The notes under the pieces are model-generated. The model did not search any database. It saw only the letters and a program-made list of their open reading frames with translations, and was not told where the DNA came from. DNA of 64,000 nucleotides from an uncultured Alphaproteobacteria bacterium (lineage in GTDB: Bacteria; Pseudomonadota; Alphaproteobacteria; UBA2966), in the NCBI GenBank assembly GCA_958295725.1, contig OY282368.1:2316001-2380000 (forward strand), given 5' to 3'. Below are positions 18,029-28,578 of this stretch, in pieces; position 1 is the stretch's first letter, and each line of letters opens with the position of its first letter. Made by a program: the position numbers and the translations under genes.

Positions 18029-19621
18029 ATGGCATCGGAAACCGCGACGAGCTGGAACCGCATGGAGCTTCTGCAGATCGCCGACTCGGTGGCGATGGAG
18101 AAGAGTATCGAGAAGAGCACCGTTATCGAAGCGATGGAGGAAGCCATCCAGAAGGCGGCCCGCTCGAAGTACGGATACGAGAACGATATTCGGGCGGAGA
18201 TCAATGAGAACACGGGGGAAATCCGGTTGTTCCGCTGCCTCGAGGTCGTCGATCTCGTCGAGAACGACAGTACGGAGGTTGGCATGGAGGCGGCGCGCGA
18301 GCGCAATCCCGATGCGCAGCTGGGCGATATCCTGGCGGAACCGCTTCCACCCATGGCGTTCGGCCGGGTCGCGGCGCAGACGGCCAAACAGGTCATCGTC
18401 CAGAAGGTTCGCGACGCCGAGCGCGAGCGTCAGTACGAGGAGTACAAGGACCGTATCGGAGACGTCGTCAACGGTCTCGTCAAACGGGTCGAATACGGCA
18501 ACGTGGCCGTCGATCTCGGACGGGCCGAGGCTGTCGCCCGGCGCGACGAGATCCTTCCCCGTGAGTCCTTTCATCAAGGCGATCGGATTCGCGCCTACGT
18601 CTACGACGTGCGCCGCGAGCTGCGGGGGCCGCAGATTTTCCTCTCGCGCACCCATCCCCAATTCATGGCACGCCTGTTCGGGCAGGAGGTTCCGGAGATC
18701 TACGACAGCATCATCGAGGTCAAGGCGGTGGCGCGGGATCCGGGAAGCCGGGCCAAGATCGCGGTTCTCTCGAACGATACGAGCATCGATCCGGTGGGGG
18801 CCTGCGTCGGTATGCGCGGCAGCCGTGTCCAGGCGGTAGTGAACGAGCTTCAGGGGGAGAAGATTGACATCATTCCGTGGTCGCCGGATCCCGCCACGTT
18901 CATCGTCAACGGTCTGGCCCCGGCGGAGGTGGCAAAGGTCGTGCTCGACGAGGACTCCCGCCGTATCGAAGTCGTCGTGCCCGACGATCAACTCAGTCTG
19001 GCGATCGGCCGGCGAGGCCAGAACGTGCGTCTCGCCTCGCAGCTGACCGGGTGGGACATCGATATCCTGACGGAGGCCGAGGAGTCCGAACGGCGGCAGG
19101 AGGAATTCCGGCGACGCAGCCAGATGTTCATCGATCTGCTCGACGTCGACGAAATGATCGCCCAGTTGCTGGTCATCGAAGGGTTCACTTCCGTGGAAGA
19201 GGTCGCCTACATCCCGATCGAGGAATTGACCGAAATCGAAGGTTTCGACGAGGAGGTCGCCGGGGAACTCCATCGGCGCGCCGAGGTCTGTGTGGAGGAG
19301 GAGAACGCGCGGCTGGAGGCCCGGCGGCGCGAGCTCGGGGTGACCGACGATCTCGCCGCCCTGGACGCGCTGACTCCCGCCATGCTGGTCGTTCTCGGCG
19401 AGAACGATGTCAGGACCCTCAACGATCTCGGCGATCTGGCGAGCGACGAGTTGATGGAAGTCCTGCGGGATGCCGAGTTCACGCCCGACGAAGCCGATGC
19501 CATCGTCATGGCCGCTCGCGCTCACTGGTTCGACGACGAGGAGACGCCTGCGGAACCCGTGGAAGAGCCCGGCAAAACGCAGGTTTCGGAAGAACTCGCC
19601 CTGGAGGACATGGCGGGCTAA
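18029..19621 (+). CDS. nusA: Transcription termination/antitermination factor NusA
   Basis: A 530-residue NusA that binds RNA polymerase and RNA and modulates pausing, intrinsic termination and antitermination. Domains in order: N-terminal polymerase-binding domain (1-130), S1 domain (about 140-205, with GDVVNGLVKRVEYGNVAVDLG), two KH domains (about 235-355, including DPVGACVGMRGSRVQAV and AIGRRGQNVRLASQLTGW), then two acidic C-terminal helical repeats (about 370-510). This is the full-length form. It lies in the operon downstream of the candidate attenuator at 17453, so NusA could influence its own expression there. Confidence 0.98.
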   Translation: MASETATSWNRMELLQIADSVAMEKSIEKSTVIEAMEEAIQKAARSKYGYENDIRAEINENTGEIRLFRCLEVVDLVENDSTEVGMEAARERNPDAQLGDILAEPLPPMAFGRVAAQTAKQVIVQKVRDAERERQYEEYKDRIGDVVNGLVKRVEYGNVAVDLGRAEAVARRDEILPRESFHQGDRIRAYVYDVRRELRGPQIFLSRTHPQFMARLFGQEVPEIYDSIIEVKAVARDPGSRAKIAVLSNDTSIDPVGACVGMRGSRVQAVVNELQGEKIDIIPWSPDPATFIVNGLAPAEVAKVVLDEDSRRIEVVVPDDQLSLAIGRRGQNVRLASQLTGWDIDILTEAEESERRQEEFRRRSQMFIDLLDVDEMIAQLLVIEGFTSVEEVAYIPIEELTEIEGFDEEVAGELHRRAEVCVEEENARLEARRRELGVTDDLAALDALTPAMLVVLGENDVRTLNDLGDLASDELMEVLRDAEFTPDEADAIVMAARAHWFDDEETPAEPVEEPGKTQVSEELALEDMAG

Positions 19622-19682
19622 GCCATTCCAGGCCCGACCCTGACCACCACGGGGCCCGGCGCGAAGCGGAGATCCGTGTCCG

Positions 19683-20273
19683 ATGAGCCCGACGAGCCGT
19701 AAGCGTCGCTGCATCGTCACCAACGAAGTGATGGACGAGACGTGTCTGATCCGGTTTGTCGTGGATCCCGAGGGCCGGGTCGTTCCGGATATCGCGGCGC
19801 GCCTGCCCGGACGCGGTGCCTGGGTGCGCGCGGAGCGCTCCATCGTGGAAGCCGCTGCCGGCGGGAACGCCTTCGCGCGAGCGTTCGGACGGCGGGTCGT
19901 CGTCCCTGGCGATCTGCCGTCGGCGGTCGAGGCGCAACTGGCGCGCCATTGTCTGGACCTGCTGGGTTTGGCGCGAAAGGCGGGAGACATAGCCGCCGGC
20001 TTTCAGAAGGTCCGCGTCTGGCTGCGCTCGGGCCGGGCGGCGGTCGTGCTCCACGCCCGCGACGGCTCGGAACGCGAATGTGAGCGTCTGGCGCCCACAG
20101 GGGGCGGCGTTCCCTCGGTAACGTCGTTCGGCGGGGCGGAATTGGGTTTAGCCCTTGGGCGCGAAAGTGTGGTACATGCTGCCGTGGCTGCCGGTGGACT
20201 CGCCGATCGCATCTTTCGCGAAGCGTCGCGCCTCGAAGGGGTTCGTGGCTCCGGCGGCCGAACGATGGGTTGA
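19683..20273 (+). CDS. ylxR: YlxR (DUF448) RNA-binding protein fused to an L7Ae-like domain
   Basis: A 196-residue protein lying between nusA and infB. The N-terminal YlxR domain is seen as [25 protein letters not shown] and the LPGRGAWV signature. After about residue 80 the segment [20 protein letters not shown] is the start of an L7Ae/YlxQ-type RNA-binding fold. In Firmicutes ylxR and ylxQ are separate neighbouring genes; here both are in one chain. The YlxR part is implicated in ribosomal RNA binding, and in some bacteria in regulating RNase P or transcription. It is cotranscribed with nusA (61-base gap) and infB. Confidence 0.9.
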   Translation: MSPTSRKRRCIVTNEVMDETCLIRFVVDPEGRVVPDIAARLPGRGAWVRAERSIVEAAAGGNAFARAFGRRVVVPGDLPSAVEAQLARHCLDLLGLARKAGDIAAGFQKVRVWLRSGRAAVVLHARDGSERECERLAPTGGGVPSVTSFGGAELGLALGRESVVHAAVAAGGLADRIFREASRLEGVRGSGGRTMG

Positions 20274-20329
20274 AACGACGGATCGAACGGTGGCGCGTCC
20301 GACCGGATTTGGCGGACCGAGTTGTGAAC

Positions 20330-22912
20330 ATGAGCGACACGAAAGAAATCGACGAGAAGAAATCGCTTAGCCTGTCCAGACCCGGACGGCTCGGGATCAA
20401 GAAGTCGGTCGAGCATGATCAGGTTCGCCAGAGCTTTTCCCGTGGCCGAACCAAGACGGTGGCCGTCGAGCGCGTCAAGAAGCGCTCCATCGGTCGGAAC
20501 CGCCAAGCGCCAAAGGGCGGGACGGCCCCCGAACCCGGGGAAATCTCCGCGCCGGTGGAAATCAAGGCACCCGCGCCGACCCCCGGGCCGGAGGTCACCG
20601 ACGCGGCGGCCGGCGAGGGTTCCGATACGCGGGGACGGGTCGTTCTCAAGTCCCTGACGGAAGACGAGAAGGCGGCGCGGGCCAAGGCCCTGGAAGGCGC
20701 TCGCAAGGCCGACGAGGAAGTACGCCGCCGGGCCGAGGAGGAAGCGCAACGTCAGGCTCTGGAAGAAGCGCGCCGGGCCCGGGAACAAGTCGAGGCCGAG
20801 CGCCGCAAGGCCGAGGAAGAACGTCGGAAGGAATCCGAGGAACAGGCGCGGCGCAAAGCCGAGGAACAGGCGCGCCATTCGTTGGGCGAGGAAGATCAGT
20901 CGGCCGAAACCGGCGAGCGCGCTCCGACCGACCGAGACGACGACCGGCCGCGCGCGCGGCGCGGACGGCCCGAACCCCGCCGCGCGCCCGCGGAACGCCG
21001 CGGCCCGAGTCGGCGTCGTTCCGGAAAGATGACGGTGACCCAAGCGCTTTCGGGACGCGAGGAGCGTCAGCGCTCGCTGGCTTCCGTCCGGCGCGCCCGC
21101 GAGCGCGAGAAGCGTGCCGCCCGCGACCGGGAGGATTCGGGTCCGCCCAGGAAGGTCGTTCGCGACGTCGTGGTGCCCGAAACCATCACGGTTCAGGAAC
21201 TCGCCAACAGGATGGCCGAGCGCGCCGTCGACGTCATCAAGGAACTCATGAAGATGGGCGTGATGGCGACGGTCAATCAGTCGATCGACGCCGATACGGC
21301 GGAACTGATCGTGACGGAGTTCGGCCACCGCATACGGCGCGTCGCCGACGACGACGTGGAGATCGGATTGAAGGGCGGGGCCGATTCCGAGGAGACCCTG
21401 AAGCCGCGTCCGCCCGTCGTTACCGTGATGGGCCATGTCGACCACGGTAAGACGTCGCTGCTCGACGCGCTCCGCAAGACCGATGTCGCCGCCGGCGAGG
21501 CCGGTGGGATCACCCAGCACATTGGGGCCTATCAGGTCGAGCTCGAGTCCGGCGGCCGCATCACGTTTCTCGACACACCGGGACACGAGGCATTCACGGC
21601 GATGCGCGCGCGCGGCGCGCGCGTGACCGACATCGTCGTCCTCGTGGTCGCCGCCGACGACGGGGTCATGCCACAGACCGTCGAGGCGATCCATCACGCC
21701 AAAGCGGCAGCGGCGCCCATCGTGGTCGCCATCAACAAGATCGATATTCCGGATGCCGATCCCGGACGCGTGCGCCAGGAGCTTCTCAACCACGATCTCG
21801 TTCTGGAGGATCATGGCGGCGACGTCCTGTCGGTCGAGCTGTCGGCCAAGGAGAGGCGGCGCCTCGATAAACTGGAAGAGGCCATCCTCCTCCAGGCCGA
21901 GGTCATGGAGCTTCGCGCCAACCCCGACCGCGCGGCGGAGGGGATCGTCGTCGAGGCGAAGATCGACCGGGGGCGTGGTCCGGTCGCGACGGTGTTGGTC
22001 GGTCGCGGCACCTTGCGAGTGGGCGATACGTTCGTCGTCGGCAATGCCTGGGGACGTGTCCGCGCCCTGGTAGACGATCATGGACGGAACGTGGAACAGG
22101 CGATCCCGTCGCAGCCGGTCGAGATTCTCGGCTTCAATGGGCCGCCCGAGGCCGGGGACGAGTTTGTGGTCGTCGAGAACGAGGCCCGGGCACGGGAGAT
22201 CGCGGAGTTTCGGGAACGTCGCCACCGCACCGAGCGTACCGCGGTCGTGGCACGCACGACCCTCGACCAGATGCTGGAGAACGCGCGCAAGGGCGTAGCG
22301 AACGAACTGCCGGTAGTCGTCAAGGCCGACGTGCAGGGGTCTCTCGAGGCCATAGAAGGCGCGTTGGCGGGCCTCGCCACGGACGAGGTGAAGGTCAACG
22401 TGCTGCACGCGGCCGTGGGCGGCGTCAGCGAGTCCGACGTGACGCTCGCCAGCGCGTCGGACGCCATCGTTATCGCCTTCAACGTGCGCACCAACCCGCC
22501 AGCGAGAGAGCTCGCGCGCCGGGAAGGCGTGGAGATCGTGTATTACTCTGTCATTTACGAGATCACGGATGCGGTCAAGCGAACCCTTTCGGGCATGTTG
22601 GCGCCGGCCCGTCGGGTGAACCTCCTGGGCAACGCGGAGATCCGGGAGGTGTTCGGAGTCTCGAAGATCGGCAAGGTCGCCGGTTGTCTCGTCATGGACG
22701 GGACCATACGCCGGGGCGCGGGAGTCCGGTTGCTGCGCGACGATGTGGTCGTCCACGAAGGCAAGCTCGCGTCGCTGAAGCATTTCCAGGACGACGTCCG
22801 GGAAGTCCGCTCCGGGCAGGAATGCGGCATGTCCATCGAGAGCTACCAGGACATCGAGGTGGGCGACATCATCGAAGCCTTCGAGGTGGAGGAGATCGTG
22901 CGGACCTTGTAG
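20330..22912 (+). CDS. infB: Translation initiation factor IF-2
   Basis: A translational GTPase that places initiator tRNA on the 30S subunit. The N-terminal ~270 residues are low-complexity, alanine/glutamate/arginine-rich and helix-forming, followed by the IF-2 N domain. The G domain starts at GHVDHGKT (about 368-375), with DTPGHEAF as G3 and NKID as G4, then the beta-barrel and C-terminal domains. The ATG at 20330 ([11 protein letters not shown]) is preferred over the in-frame ATG at 20270, which overlaps the ylxR stop and adds 20 residues. Length is 860 residues, within the family range. Confidence 0.97.
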   Translation: MSDTKEIDEKKSLSLSRPGRLGIKKSVEHDQVRQSFSRGRTKTVAVERVKKRSIGRNRQAPKGGTAPEPGEISAPVEIKAPAPTPGPEVTDAAAGEGSDTRGRVVLKSLTEDEKAARAKALEGARKADEEVRRRAEEEAQRQALEEARRAREQVEAERRKAEEERRKESEEQARRKAEEQARHSLGEEDQSAETGERAPTDRDDDRPRARRGRPEPRRAPAERRGPSRRRSGKMTVTQALSGREERQRSLASVRRAREREKRAARDREDSGPPRKVVRDVVVPETITVQELANRMAERAVDVIKELMKMGVMATVNQSIDADTAELIVTEFGHRIRRVADDDVEIGLKGGADSEETLKPRPPVVTVMGHVDHGKTSLLDALRKTDVAAGEAGGITQHIGAYQVELESGGRITFLDTPGHEAFTAMRARGARVTDIVVLVVAADDGVMPQTVEAIHHAKAAAAPIVVAINKIDIPDADPGRVRQELLNHDLVLEDHGGDVLSVELSAKERRRLDKLEEAILLQAEVMELRANPDRAAEGIVVEAKIDRGRGPVATVLVGRGTLRVGDTFVVGNAWGRVRALVDDHGRNVEQAIPSQPVEILGFNGPPEAGDEFVVVENEARAREIAEFRERRHRTERTAVVARTTLDQMLENARKGVANELPVVVKADVQGSLEAIEGALAGLATDEVKVNVLHAAVGGVSESDVTLASASDAIVIAFNVRTNPPARELARREGVEIVYYSVIYEITDAVKRTLSGMLAPARRVNLLGNAEIREVFGVSKIGKVAGCLVMDGTIRRGAGVRLLRDDVVVHEGKLASLKHFQDDVREVRSGQECGMSIESYQDIEVGDIIEAFEVEEIVRTL

Positions 22913-22971
22913 CCGCGTCGAACCCCGCCTCCCATGGTGGATCGACGCCGTTGCGGCGTTCCCGAAACCCG

Positions 22972-23406
22972 ATGACGCGTCGTTCGAGGGAAACGAGTCA
23001 GCGCCAGCTCCGCGTGGGAGAGGAGCTGCGCCATGCGCTCGCGGACGTCTTCGGCAGGGGAATCCCGAGGGATCCCGCGATCGTCGGCCGATCCATCACG
23101 GTGACCGAGGTTCGGCCCAGTCCGGACCTGAGAAACGCCACGGCTTACGTCCTGCCGCTCGGCGGCGGCGATTCACGCGACCTGATCGAGGCACTGCGCC
23201 GCTGCGCGCCCTTCCTGACCGCCGAGGTGTCTAGACGCATGCGTCTGAAATTCGCTCCGCGTCTGCGTTTCGAGTTGGACGACGCCTTCGATCGCGTCGA
23301 CAGAATCGAAACGATCTTGCGATCTCCCGAGGTCGCCCGGGATCTGGGGGCGGCGGAGGGGGATCGGTCTCTCTCCGGCGAGGATCGGGAGCCCGGGGCG
23401 GTCTGA
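22972..23406 (+). CDS. rbfA: 30S ribosome-binding factor RbfA
   Basis: A 144-residue KH-like cold-shock and ribosome maturation factor that binds the 30S neck near helix 1 of 16S rRNA. The start region RQLRVGEELRHALADVF, the VTEVRPSPDLRNATAYVLPLG centre and the LRFELDDAFDRVDRIETIL end all match RbfA. The frame stays open far upstream into infB, but homology begins at the ATG at 22972. It is followed by truB after 3 bases, the conserved infB-rbfA-truB order. Confidence 0.96.
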   Translation: MTRRSRETSQRQLRVGEELRHALADVFGRGIPRDPAIVGRSITVTEVRPSPDLRNATAYVLPLGGGDSRDLIEALRRCAPFLTAEVSRRMRLKFAPRLRFELDDAFDRVDRIETILRSPEVARDLGAAEGDRSLSGEDREPGAV

Positions 23407-23409
23407 CGC

Positions 23410-24324
23410 GTGGCGTATCTTGGTTCCTCTCGAAGGAGAAGGGGCAGGCCCCTGAACGGCTGGCTCGTCATCGACAAGCCTGCCGGCATGACGTCCGCCG
23501 ACGCGGTCGCCGCGGTCAAACGACGAACACGGGCGACCAAGGCGGGGCACGGCGGCACCCTCGATCCCCTGGCCACGGGCCTGCTGCCGATCGCCTTGGG
23601 GGAGGCCACGAAAACGGCACCTCACCTGATGGAACGATCGAAGACCTATCGATTCACCGTGAGGTGGGGCGAGGCCCGCGCCACGGACGACGAAGAGGGA
23701 GACGTGACGGAAACGAGTCCGGTGAGGCCCACGGCCCCCGACATAGAAGCGGCGCTCCCGAGGTTCCACGGCGATATCCAGCAGATGCCCCCGGCCTATT
23801 CCGCGATCAGGGTCCAGGGGCGGCGGGCTTACGATCTCGCCCGCGAGGGTCAGTCCGTCGAACTTGCGCCGAGGTCGGTACGGATCGTGCGATTCGTGCT
23901 GGTGTCGCGCCTTGACGCCGACCGTTCGGAGTTCGAGGTCGATTGCGGCAAGGGCACATACGTGCGCGCCCTCGCCCGCGATCTGGCGGTCGCGCTCGGA
24001 ACCCGCGGGCACGTGGCGCGGATGAGGCGGACGCGCATCGGGCCATTTGACGAGGGTGCCGCGATTTCGCTGGATAATCTCGTCGAACCGGTTCATAGTG
24101 CGGCGCTTCTCGAAGAGATCCTTCCGGTGGAGACCGTGCTGGACGACATCCCGGCACTGGCCTTGACCGGCCCGCAGGCCGAGCGCCTGAGAAGCGGGCA
24201 GATGGTCCGCGTGCCGCATGTCGAGGACGGCGTCTGTCGTGCGCGATCGGCCGAAAGCCTCGTGGCTTTGGCCGAGGCCAAGGACGGTGAGCTTCGGCCG
24301 CTGCGGGTGTTTCACCTCGGATAA
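23410..24324 (+). CDS. truB: tRNA pseudouridine-55 synthase
   Basis: A 304-residue pseudouridine synthase making psi55 in the T-loop of tRNAs. The N-terminal [17 protein letters not shown] and the catalytic motif [15 protein letters not shown], which carries the nucleophilic Asp, are complete. The [21 protein letters not shown] block and a C-terminal PUA-like part follow. The GTG start at 23410 lies 3 bases after the rbfA stop, implying coupled translation. rpsO follows 10 bases downstream. Confidence 0.97.
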   Translation: MAYLGSSRRRRGRPLNGWLVIDKPAGMTSADAVAAVKRRTRATKAGHGGTLDPLATGLLPIALGEATKTAPHLMERSKTYRFTVRWGEARATDDEEGDVTETSPVRPTAPDIEAALPRFHGDIQQMPPAYSAIRVQGRRAYDLAREGQSVELAPRSVRIVRFVLVSRLDADRSEFEVDCGKGTYVRALARDLAVALGTRGHVARMRRTRIGPFDEGAAISLDNLVEPVHSAALLEEILPVETVLDDIPALALTGPQAERLRSGQMVRVPHVEDGVCRARSAESLVALAEAKDGELRPLRVFHLG

Positions 24325-24334
24325 CGGAGATACG

Positions 24335-24604
24335 ATGTCGATTACGCAAGAACGAAAGCAGGAACTCATCGGCAGGTTCTCGACCGGCAAGGACGATACC
24401 GGCTCTCCCGAAGTGCAGGTCGCCGTCCTGACGGAACGGATCACCAACCTCACCGAGCATTTCAAGACCCACAAGAAGGACCTTCATTCGCGGCGCGGCC
24501 TGATCAAGATGGTCAACCGGCGTCGGGGTCTGCTCGACTACCTCAAGCGCACGGATCAGGCGCGATATCGGTCGCTGATCCAGGAGCTCGGACTACGCCG
24601 GTAG
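24335..24604 (+). CDS. rpsO: 30S ribosomal protein S15
   Basis: An 89-residue S15, the exact usual length. It binds 16S rRNA helices h20-h22 early in 30S assembly. Recognisable elements are [15 protein letters not shown], the [11 protein letters not shown] loop and the LLDYLKRTD helix. The ATG at 24335 is preceded by a GGAGA-type ribosome-binding site. The frame continues upstream inside truB but without homology. Together with pnp it forms the conserved rpsO-pnp pair. Confidence 0.98.
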   Translation: MSITQERKQELIGRFSTGKDDTGSPEVQVAVLTERITNLTEHFKTHKKDLHSRRGLIKMVNRRRGLLDYLKRTDQARYRSLIQELGLRR

Positions 24605-24736
24605 TCGTCGGGTATCCCGTGCGCCCGCGGATGTTTCCATCGGTGGCGGACACACGTAACTCGCCGGACGTCCACGGGGACTTCGGCCCAGGGCGCGTTG
24701 CACGGGGCATCGTGTCTCGCAAGCAAGGAAATGGAG

Positions 24737-26860
24737 ATGTTTGAAATTCACAGAAGAGAAATCGAATGGGGTGGACGCACGCTCGTCCTCGAGACGGGCA
24801 AGGTCGCCCGGCAAGCGAACGGCGCCGTCGTGGTGACCTACGGCGGCACCACCGTGCTTTGTACCGCCGTTGCCGAATCGTCTCCGCGGTCCGGTATCGA
24901 TTTCTTCCCCCTCACCGTCAACTACCAGGAGAAAACGTTCGCCGCCGGAAAGATCCCCGGCGGCTTTTTCAAGCGCGAAGGGCGCCCGTCCGAAAAGGAG
25001 ACGTTGACCTCGCGCCTCATCGACCGGCCGATCCGCCCCCTCTTCCACAAGGCGTTTCGCCATGAAACCCAGGTGATCTGCACCGTCCTGTCCCACGATC
25101 TTGAGAACGATCCGGACATCGTGTCCCTGATCGGGTCGGCGGCGGCGCTGACGATCTCGGGGCTTCCCTTCCTCGGTCCGATCGGCGCCGCGCGCGTCGG
25201 CTACATCGACGGCCGGTACGTGTTGAATCCTCAACTCGATGAGATGCCGAGCTCGCGGCTCGATCTGGTCGTCGCAGGCACCCGCGACCATGTCCTGATG
25301 GTGGAATCGGAGGCCCGCGAGCTGTCCGAAGAGGTCATGCTGGGCGCCGTGATGTTCGGCCTCGAGGCATGGGGTCCCGTCATCGACGCGATCGTGGAGC
25401 TTGCCGAAGCCGCCGCCAAGGAGCCCTGGGCGCTGCCCGCGGAAGAGGACGACGCCGAACTACGGTCACGCGTCGCCGACCTGGCGGAAGCCGACCTGCG
25501 CGCCGCCTATGCGGAGCGCGTCAAGCAGGCGCGCGTCGAAAGAGTCGAGGCCGTGAAGCTGCGCGCGATGGAGGAATTGGACTCCCAGGGGGGCGAGGTC
25601 CAGGCCGTCGCCGGTTGCTTGAAGGATCTCGAGAAGAACATCGTCCGCAAGGCGATTCTCGAGACTGGTGCACGGATCGACGGCAGGGCGACGACCGACA
25701 TACGTCCCATATCGTGCGAGGTTGGCCTGCTTCCGCGCGCCCACGGTTCGGCGCTGTTCACGCGGGGCGAAACCCAGGCGCTGGTGGTCACCACGCTGGG
25801 GACAGGACAGGACGAGCAGATCGTCGATGCCCTGGAGGGCGAATACCGCGAAGCGTTCATGCTGCACTACAATTTCCCACCCTATTCCGTCGGCGAGACG
25901 TCGTTCCGGCTCGGACCGGGTCGTCGCGAGATCGGCCACGGCAAACTCGCGTGGCGGGCCATCCATCCGCTCATGCCGTCCAACGAGACTTTTCCCTATA
26001 CCGTCCGGGTCGTCTCGGAAATCACCGAGTCGAATGGCTCGTCCTCGATGGCGACGGTCTGCGGCTCGTCCCTGTCGCTGATGGACGCGGGCGTGCCCCT
26101 GCCGAAGCCCGTGGCTGGCATCGCCATGGGGCTCATTCTCGAGGGTGACGACCACGCGGTTCTTTCGGACATCCTCGGAGACGAGGATCACCTCGGCGAC
26201 ATGGATTTCAAGGTCGCCGGGACGGAAGACGGCGTGACCTCGCTTCAGATGGACATCAAGGTGGCAGGCATCACCGCCGGAATCATGGAGACGGCGCTCT
26301 CCCAGGCCAAGGACGGTCGCGCGCATATCCTGGGGCAGATGGCGCACGCCATTGGCGAGGCGCGGTCCGATGTCGGCGAGCACGCACCTCGCATCACGAC
26401 GATGACGATCCCCAAGGAGAAGATCCGGGAGGTCATCGGTACGGGTGGTTCCGTGATCCGCGAGATCTGCGAGGTTTCGGGGGCCAGGATCGATATCGAG
26501 GACGACGGGACGATCAAGGTCGCCGCGACCTCGACGCCGTCCGCCGACAAGGCGCTCGAGATGATCCGCAACATCGTCGCCGAACCCGAGGTTGGCGAGA
26601 TCTACCACGGCAAGGTCGTGAAGACGGTCGACTTCGGCGCTTTCGTGAACTTCATCGGCAGTCGCGACGGCCTCGTTCACATCAGCGAGCTCGTGAAGCG
26701 GCGCGTGGGCCGCGTCACCGACGTCGTGCAGGAAGGCGACGAGGTCTACGTCAAGGTGCTCGGCATCGATGACCGCGGCAAGGTCCGTCTGTCGATGCGG
26801 GTCGTGGACCAGGAAACCGGCGAGGACCTGCCTCAGGATCGGCCGGCGGAGGCGAGCTGA
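24737..26860 (+). CDS. pnp: Polyribonucleotide nucleotidyltransferase (PNPase)
   Basis: A phosphorolytic 3'-5' exoribonuclease and core of the RNA degradosome. Two RNase PH domains (about 10-210 and 315-540, joined by an all-helical linker) are followed by a KH domain ([16 protein letters not shown]) and an S1 domain ([19 protein letters not shown]). The ATG at 24737 has AAGGAA six bases upstream; the ATG at 24731 would abut that site, so it is less likely. This gives 708 residues, near the 711 of E. coli. The 132-base gap to rpsO shows no clear intrinsic terminator. Confidence 0.98.
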   Translation: MFEIHRREIEWGGRTLVLETGKVARQANGAVVVTYGGTTVLCTAVAESSPRSGIDFFPLTVNYQEKTFAAGKIPGGFFKREGRPSEKETLTSRLIDRPIRPLFHKAFRHETQVICTVLSHDLENDPDIVSLIGSAAALTISGLPFLGPIGAARVGYIDGRYVLNPQLDEMPSSRLDLVVAGTRDHVLMVESEARELSEEVMLGAVMFGLEAWGPVIDAIVELAEAAAKEPWALPAEEDDAELRSRVADLAEADLRAAYAERVKQARVERVEAVKLRAMEELDSQGGEVQAVAGCLKDLEKNIVRKAILETGARIDGRATTDIRPISCEVGLLPRAHGSALFTRGETQALVVTTLGTGQDEQIVDALEGEYREAFMLHYNFPPYSVGETSFRLGPGRREIGHGKLAWRAIHPLMPSNETFPYTVRVVSEITESNGSSSMATVCGSSLSLMDAGVPLPKPVAGIAMGLILEGDDHAVLSDILGDEDHLGDMDFKVAGTEDGVTSLQMDIKVAGITAGIMETALSQAKDGRAHILGQMAHAIGEARSDVGEHAPRITTMTIPKEKIREVIGTGGSVIREICEVSGARIDIEDDGTIKVAATSTPSADKALEMIRNIVAEPEVGEIYHGKVVKTVDFGAFVNFIGSRDGLVHISELVKRRVGRVTDVVQEGDEVYVKVLGIDDRGKVRLSMRVVDQETGEDLPQDRPAEAS

Positions 26861-27029
26861 GCCGTCGCGCCGGGTGCCCGAAGCCACCCGCCCCGGACTT
26901 GGGTTTTCGGCGCATGTGCGTTATATCCCTGACGATGTGGCGGCGGGCCGCCGTCCGGCAGGACCTTGACACCGCCTCGGGCGGCGTTCGCGCCGTCCCG
27001 AACGGAGGGGAGGACAAAGAGAAGGTCCG

Positions 27030-28427
27030 GTGAAGGCTCTCAACGCGATATCGATGTCCGGCGCCGAAGTTCTTCCACTCGTGGAAGGCGGAAAAGGCAT
27101 ATCGGCGACGAATGGTCAGAGCTCCGGGGCCTGGGCCGCGTGCGGCGGCATCGGCACGTTTTCCGGGGTCAACGCCGATTCCTACGATACGCGGGGGAAC
27201 GTCGTTCCCCAGGTTTATCGGGGCCGGACTCGCAAGGACCGGCACGAGGAACTGGTCGATTACGCGATTCAAGGAGGCGTGACCCAGGCCCGGATCGCAC
27301 ACGAGATGGCCAACGGTCTGGGTCGGATCCACATGAACATCCTCTGGGAGATGGGCGCGGCGCAGCGGGTGCTTCGGGGGGTGCTCGAAGGCGCCAAGGG
27401 GATCGTTCACGGCGTCACGTGTGGGGCCGGAATGCCCTATCGTCTCGCGGAGGTCGCGGCGAGTTACGGCGTTTACTACTACCCCATCGTCTCCTCGGGA
27501 CGGGCGTTTCGGGCCCTGTGGAAGCGGGCCTATCACAAGTTCTCCGAGTTTCTGGGCGCCGTGGTATATGAGGACCCTTGGCGCGCCGGGGGCCATAACG
27601 GGCTCAGCAACTCCGAGGACCCCCTCAACCCGGAACCGCCCTATCCGCGCGTGGTGGCGTTGCGCAGGCAGATGCGGGAATTCGGGCTCGACCGGGTTCC
27701 GATCGTCATGGCGGGCGGTGTCTGGTTCCTGAGGGAATGGGAGGATTGGATCGACAACCCCGAGCTGGGGCCCATATCGTTCCAGTTCGGGACCCGGGCG
27801 CTGCTCACCAAGGAAAGCCCCATCCCGGACGCCTGGAAAAAACGGCTCCTGTCGCTCAAGGAAGGCGACGTTCTTCTCAACCGGTTCAGTCCGACTGGTT
27901 TCTGGTCCTCCGCCGTTCGCAACGCCTTCATCGACGAGCTGGAACAGCGCAACGCGCGGCAGATCGCCTATACCGAGGAGCCGGTGGGCGAGCATGAAGT
28001 GCCATTCCCGACCGGCGCACGAAAGCGCGAGGTCTACGTCACCGAGGCGGATCGCGAGGCCGCCGGAGGCTGGATCGCGGATGGGTACGCGGAGGCTCTT
28101 CGCACGCCCTCGTCCACGTTGGTCTTCGTGACGACCGACAAGATGAACCAGATCCGCAAGGACCAGAGCGAGTGCATGGGGTGCCTCAGTCAATGCCTCT
28201 TCTCGAACTGGGCGGAGAACGAAAACCATTCCACCGGCCGCAAGGCGGACCCCCGCAGCTACTGCATCCAGAAGACGCTGCAGGATGTTGTGCATTCCGA
28301 GAGCACGAACACGAACCTGATGTTCGCGGGTCACGGGGCCCATCGATTCACCAAGGACCCGTTCTACGCCGGCGGTTTCGTACCCACCGTGCGGCAGCTT
28401 TTCGAGCGGATCGTCACCGGCGATTGA
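27030..28427 (+). CDS. Nitronate monooxygenase-like NAD(P)H-dependent flavin oxidoreductase with Cys cluster
   Basis: A 465-residue TIM-barrel FMN protein of the 2-nitropropane dioxygenase / YrpB group. The glycine-rich GVTCGAGMPYRLAEV and VPIVMAGGVWF phosphate-binding strands are visible. Beyond the usual ~350-residue core there is a C-terminal extension with C382, C385, C389 and C412 (CX2CX3CX22C), reminiscent of the [4Fe-4S] site of 2,4-dienoyl-CoA-reductase-type flavoenzymes. The cluster assignment is an inference. The substrate is unknown. The gene lies 169 bases after pnp and 151 bases before irr, on the same strand. Confidence 0.8.
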   Translation: MKALNAISMSGAEVLPLVEGGKGISATNGQSSGAWAACGGIGTFSGVNADSYDTRGNVVPQVYRGRTRKDRHEELVDYAIQGGVTQARIAHEMANGLGRIHMNILWEMGAAQRVLRGVLEGAKGIVHGVTCGAGMPYRLAEVAASYGVYYYPIVSSGRAFRALWKRAYHKFSEFLGAVVYEDPWRAGGHNGLSNSEDPLNPEPPYPRVVALRRQMREFGLDRVPIVMAGGVWFLREWEDWIDNPELGPISFQFGTRALLTKESPIPDAWKKRLLSLKEGDVLLNRFSPTGFWSSAVRNAFIDELEQRNARQIAYTEEPVGEHEVPFPTGARKREVYVTEADREAAGGWIADGYAEALRTPSSTLVFVTTDKMNQIRKDQSECMGCLSQCLFSNWAENENHSTGRKADPRSYCIQKTLQDVVHSESTNTNLMFAGHGAHRFTKDPFYAGGFVPTVRQLFERIVTGD

Positions 28428-28578
28428 GCGGCGGACGTCGACGGTGCAGTCCCTCGATTTGGAGGGATTCCAGGAAGCGGGCTACCCCATTGAACTACGG
28501 ACTTCTGTTTTCGTTCCGTCGACCTGTATACTGGACGGCGATCCAGGTAGTTGGATGCCTTGTTCCGGGTGAAGGCTC

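Noticed and set aside
17846..19990. A 714-codon antisense frame over nusA.
   Set aside because: Shadow of nusA, whose S1 and KH domains are intact on the other strand.
20003..22783. A 926-codon open frame antisense to infB.
   Set aside because: High GC at third positions opens long antisense frames; the sense strand encodes a complete IF-2 with all GTPase motifs.
24605..24736. An rpsO-pnp intergenic RNase III-type hairpin as in E. coli.
   Set aside because: Only weak, imperfect pairing was found by eye; not supported without folding.
28465..28505. tRNA-like text on the minus strand upstream of irr (D-arm-like TAGTTCAATGGGGTAG).
   Set aside because: No complementary 3' acceptor, no T-arm and no proper anticodon stem follow, so it cannot fold as a tRNA; probably chance or an unrecognisable relic.
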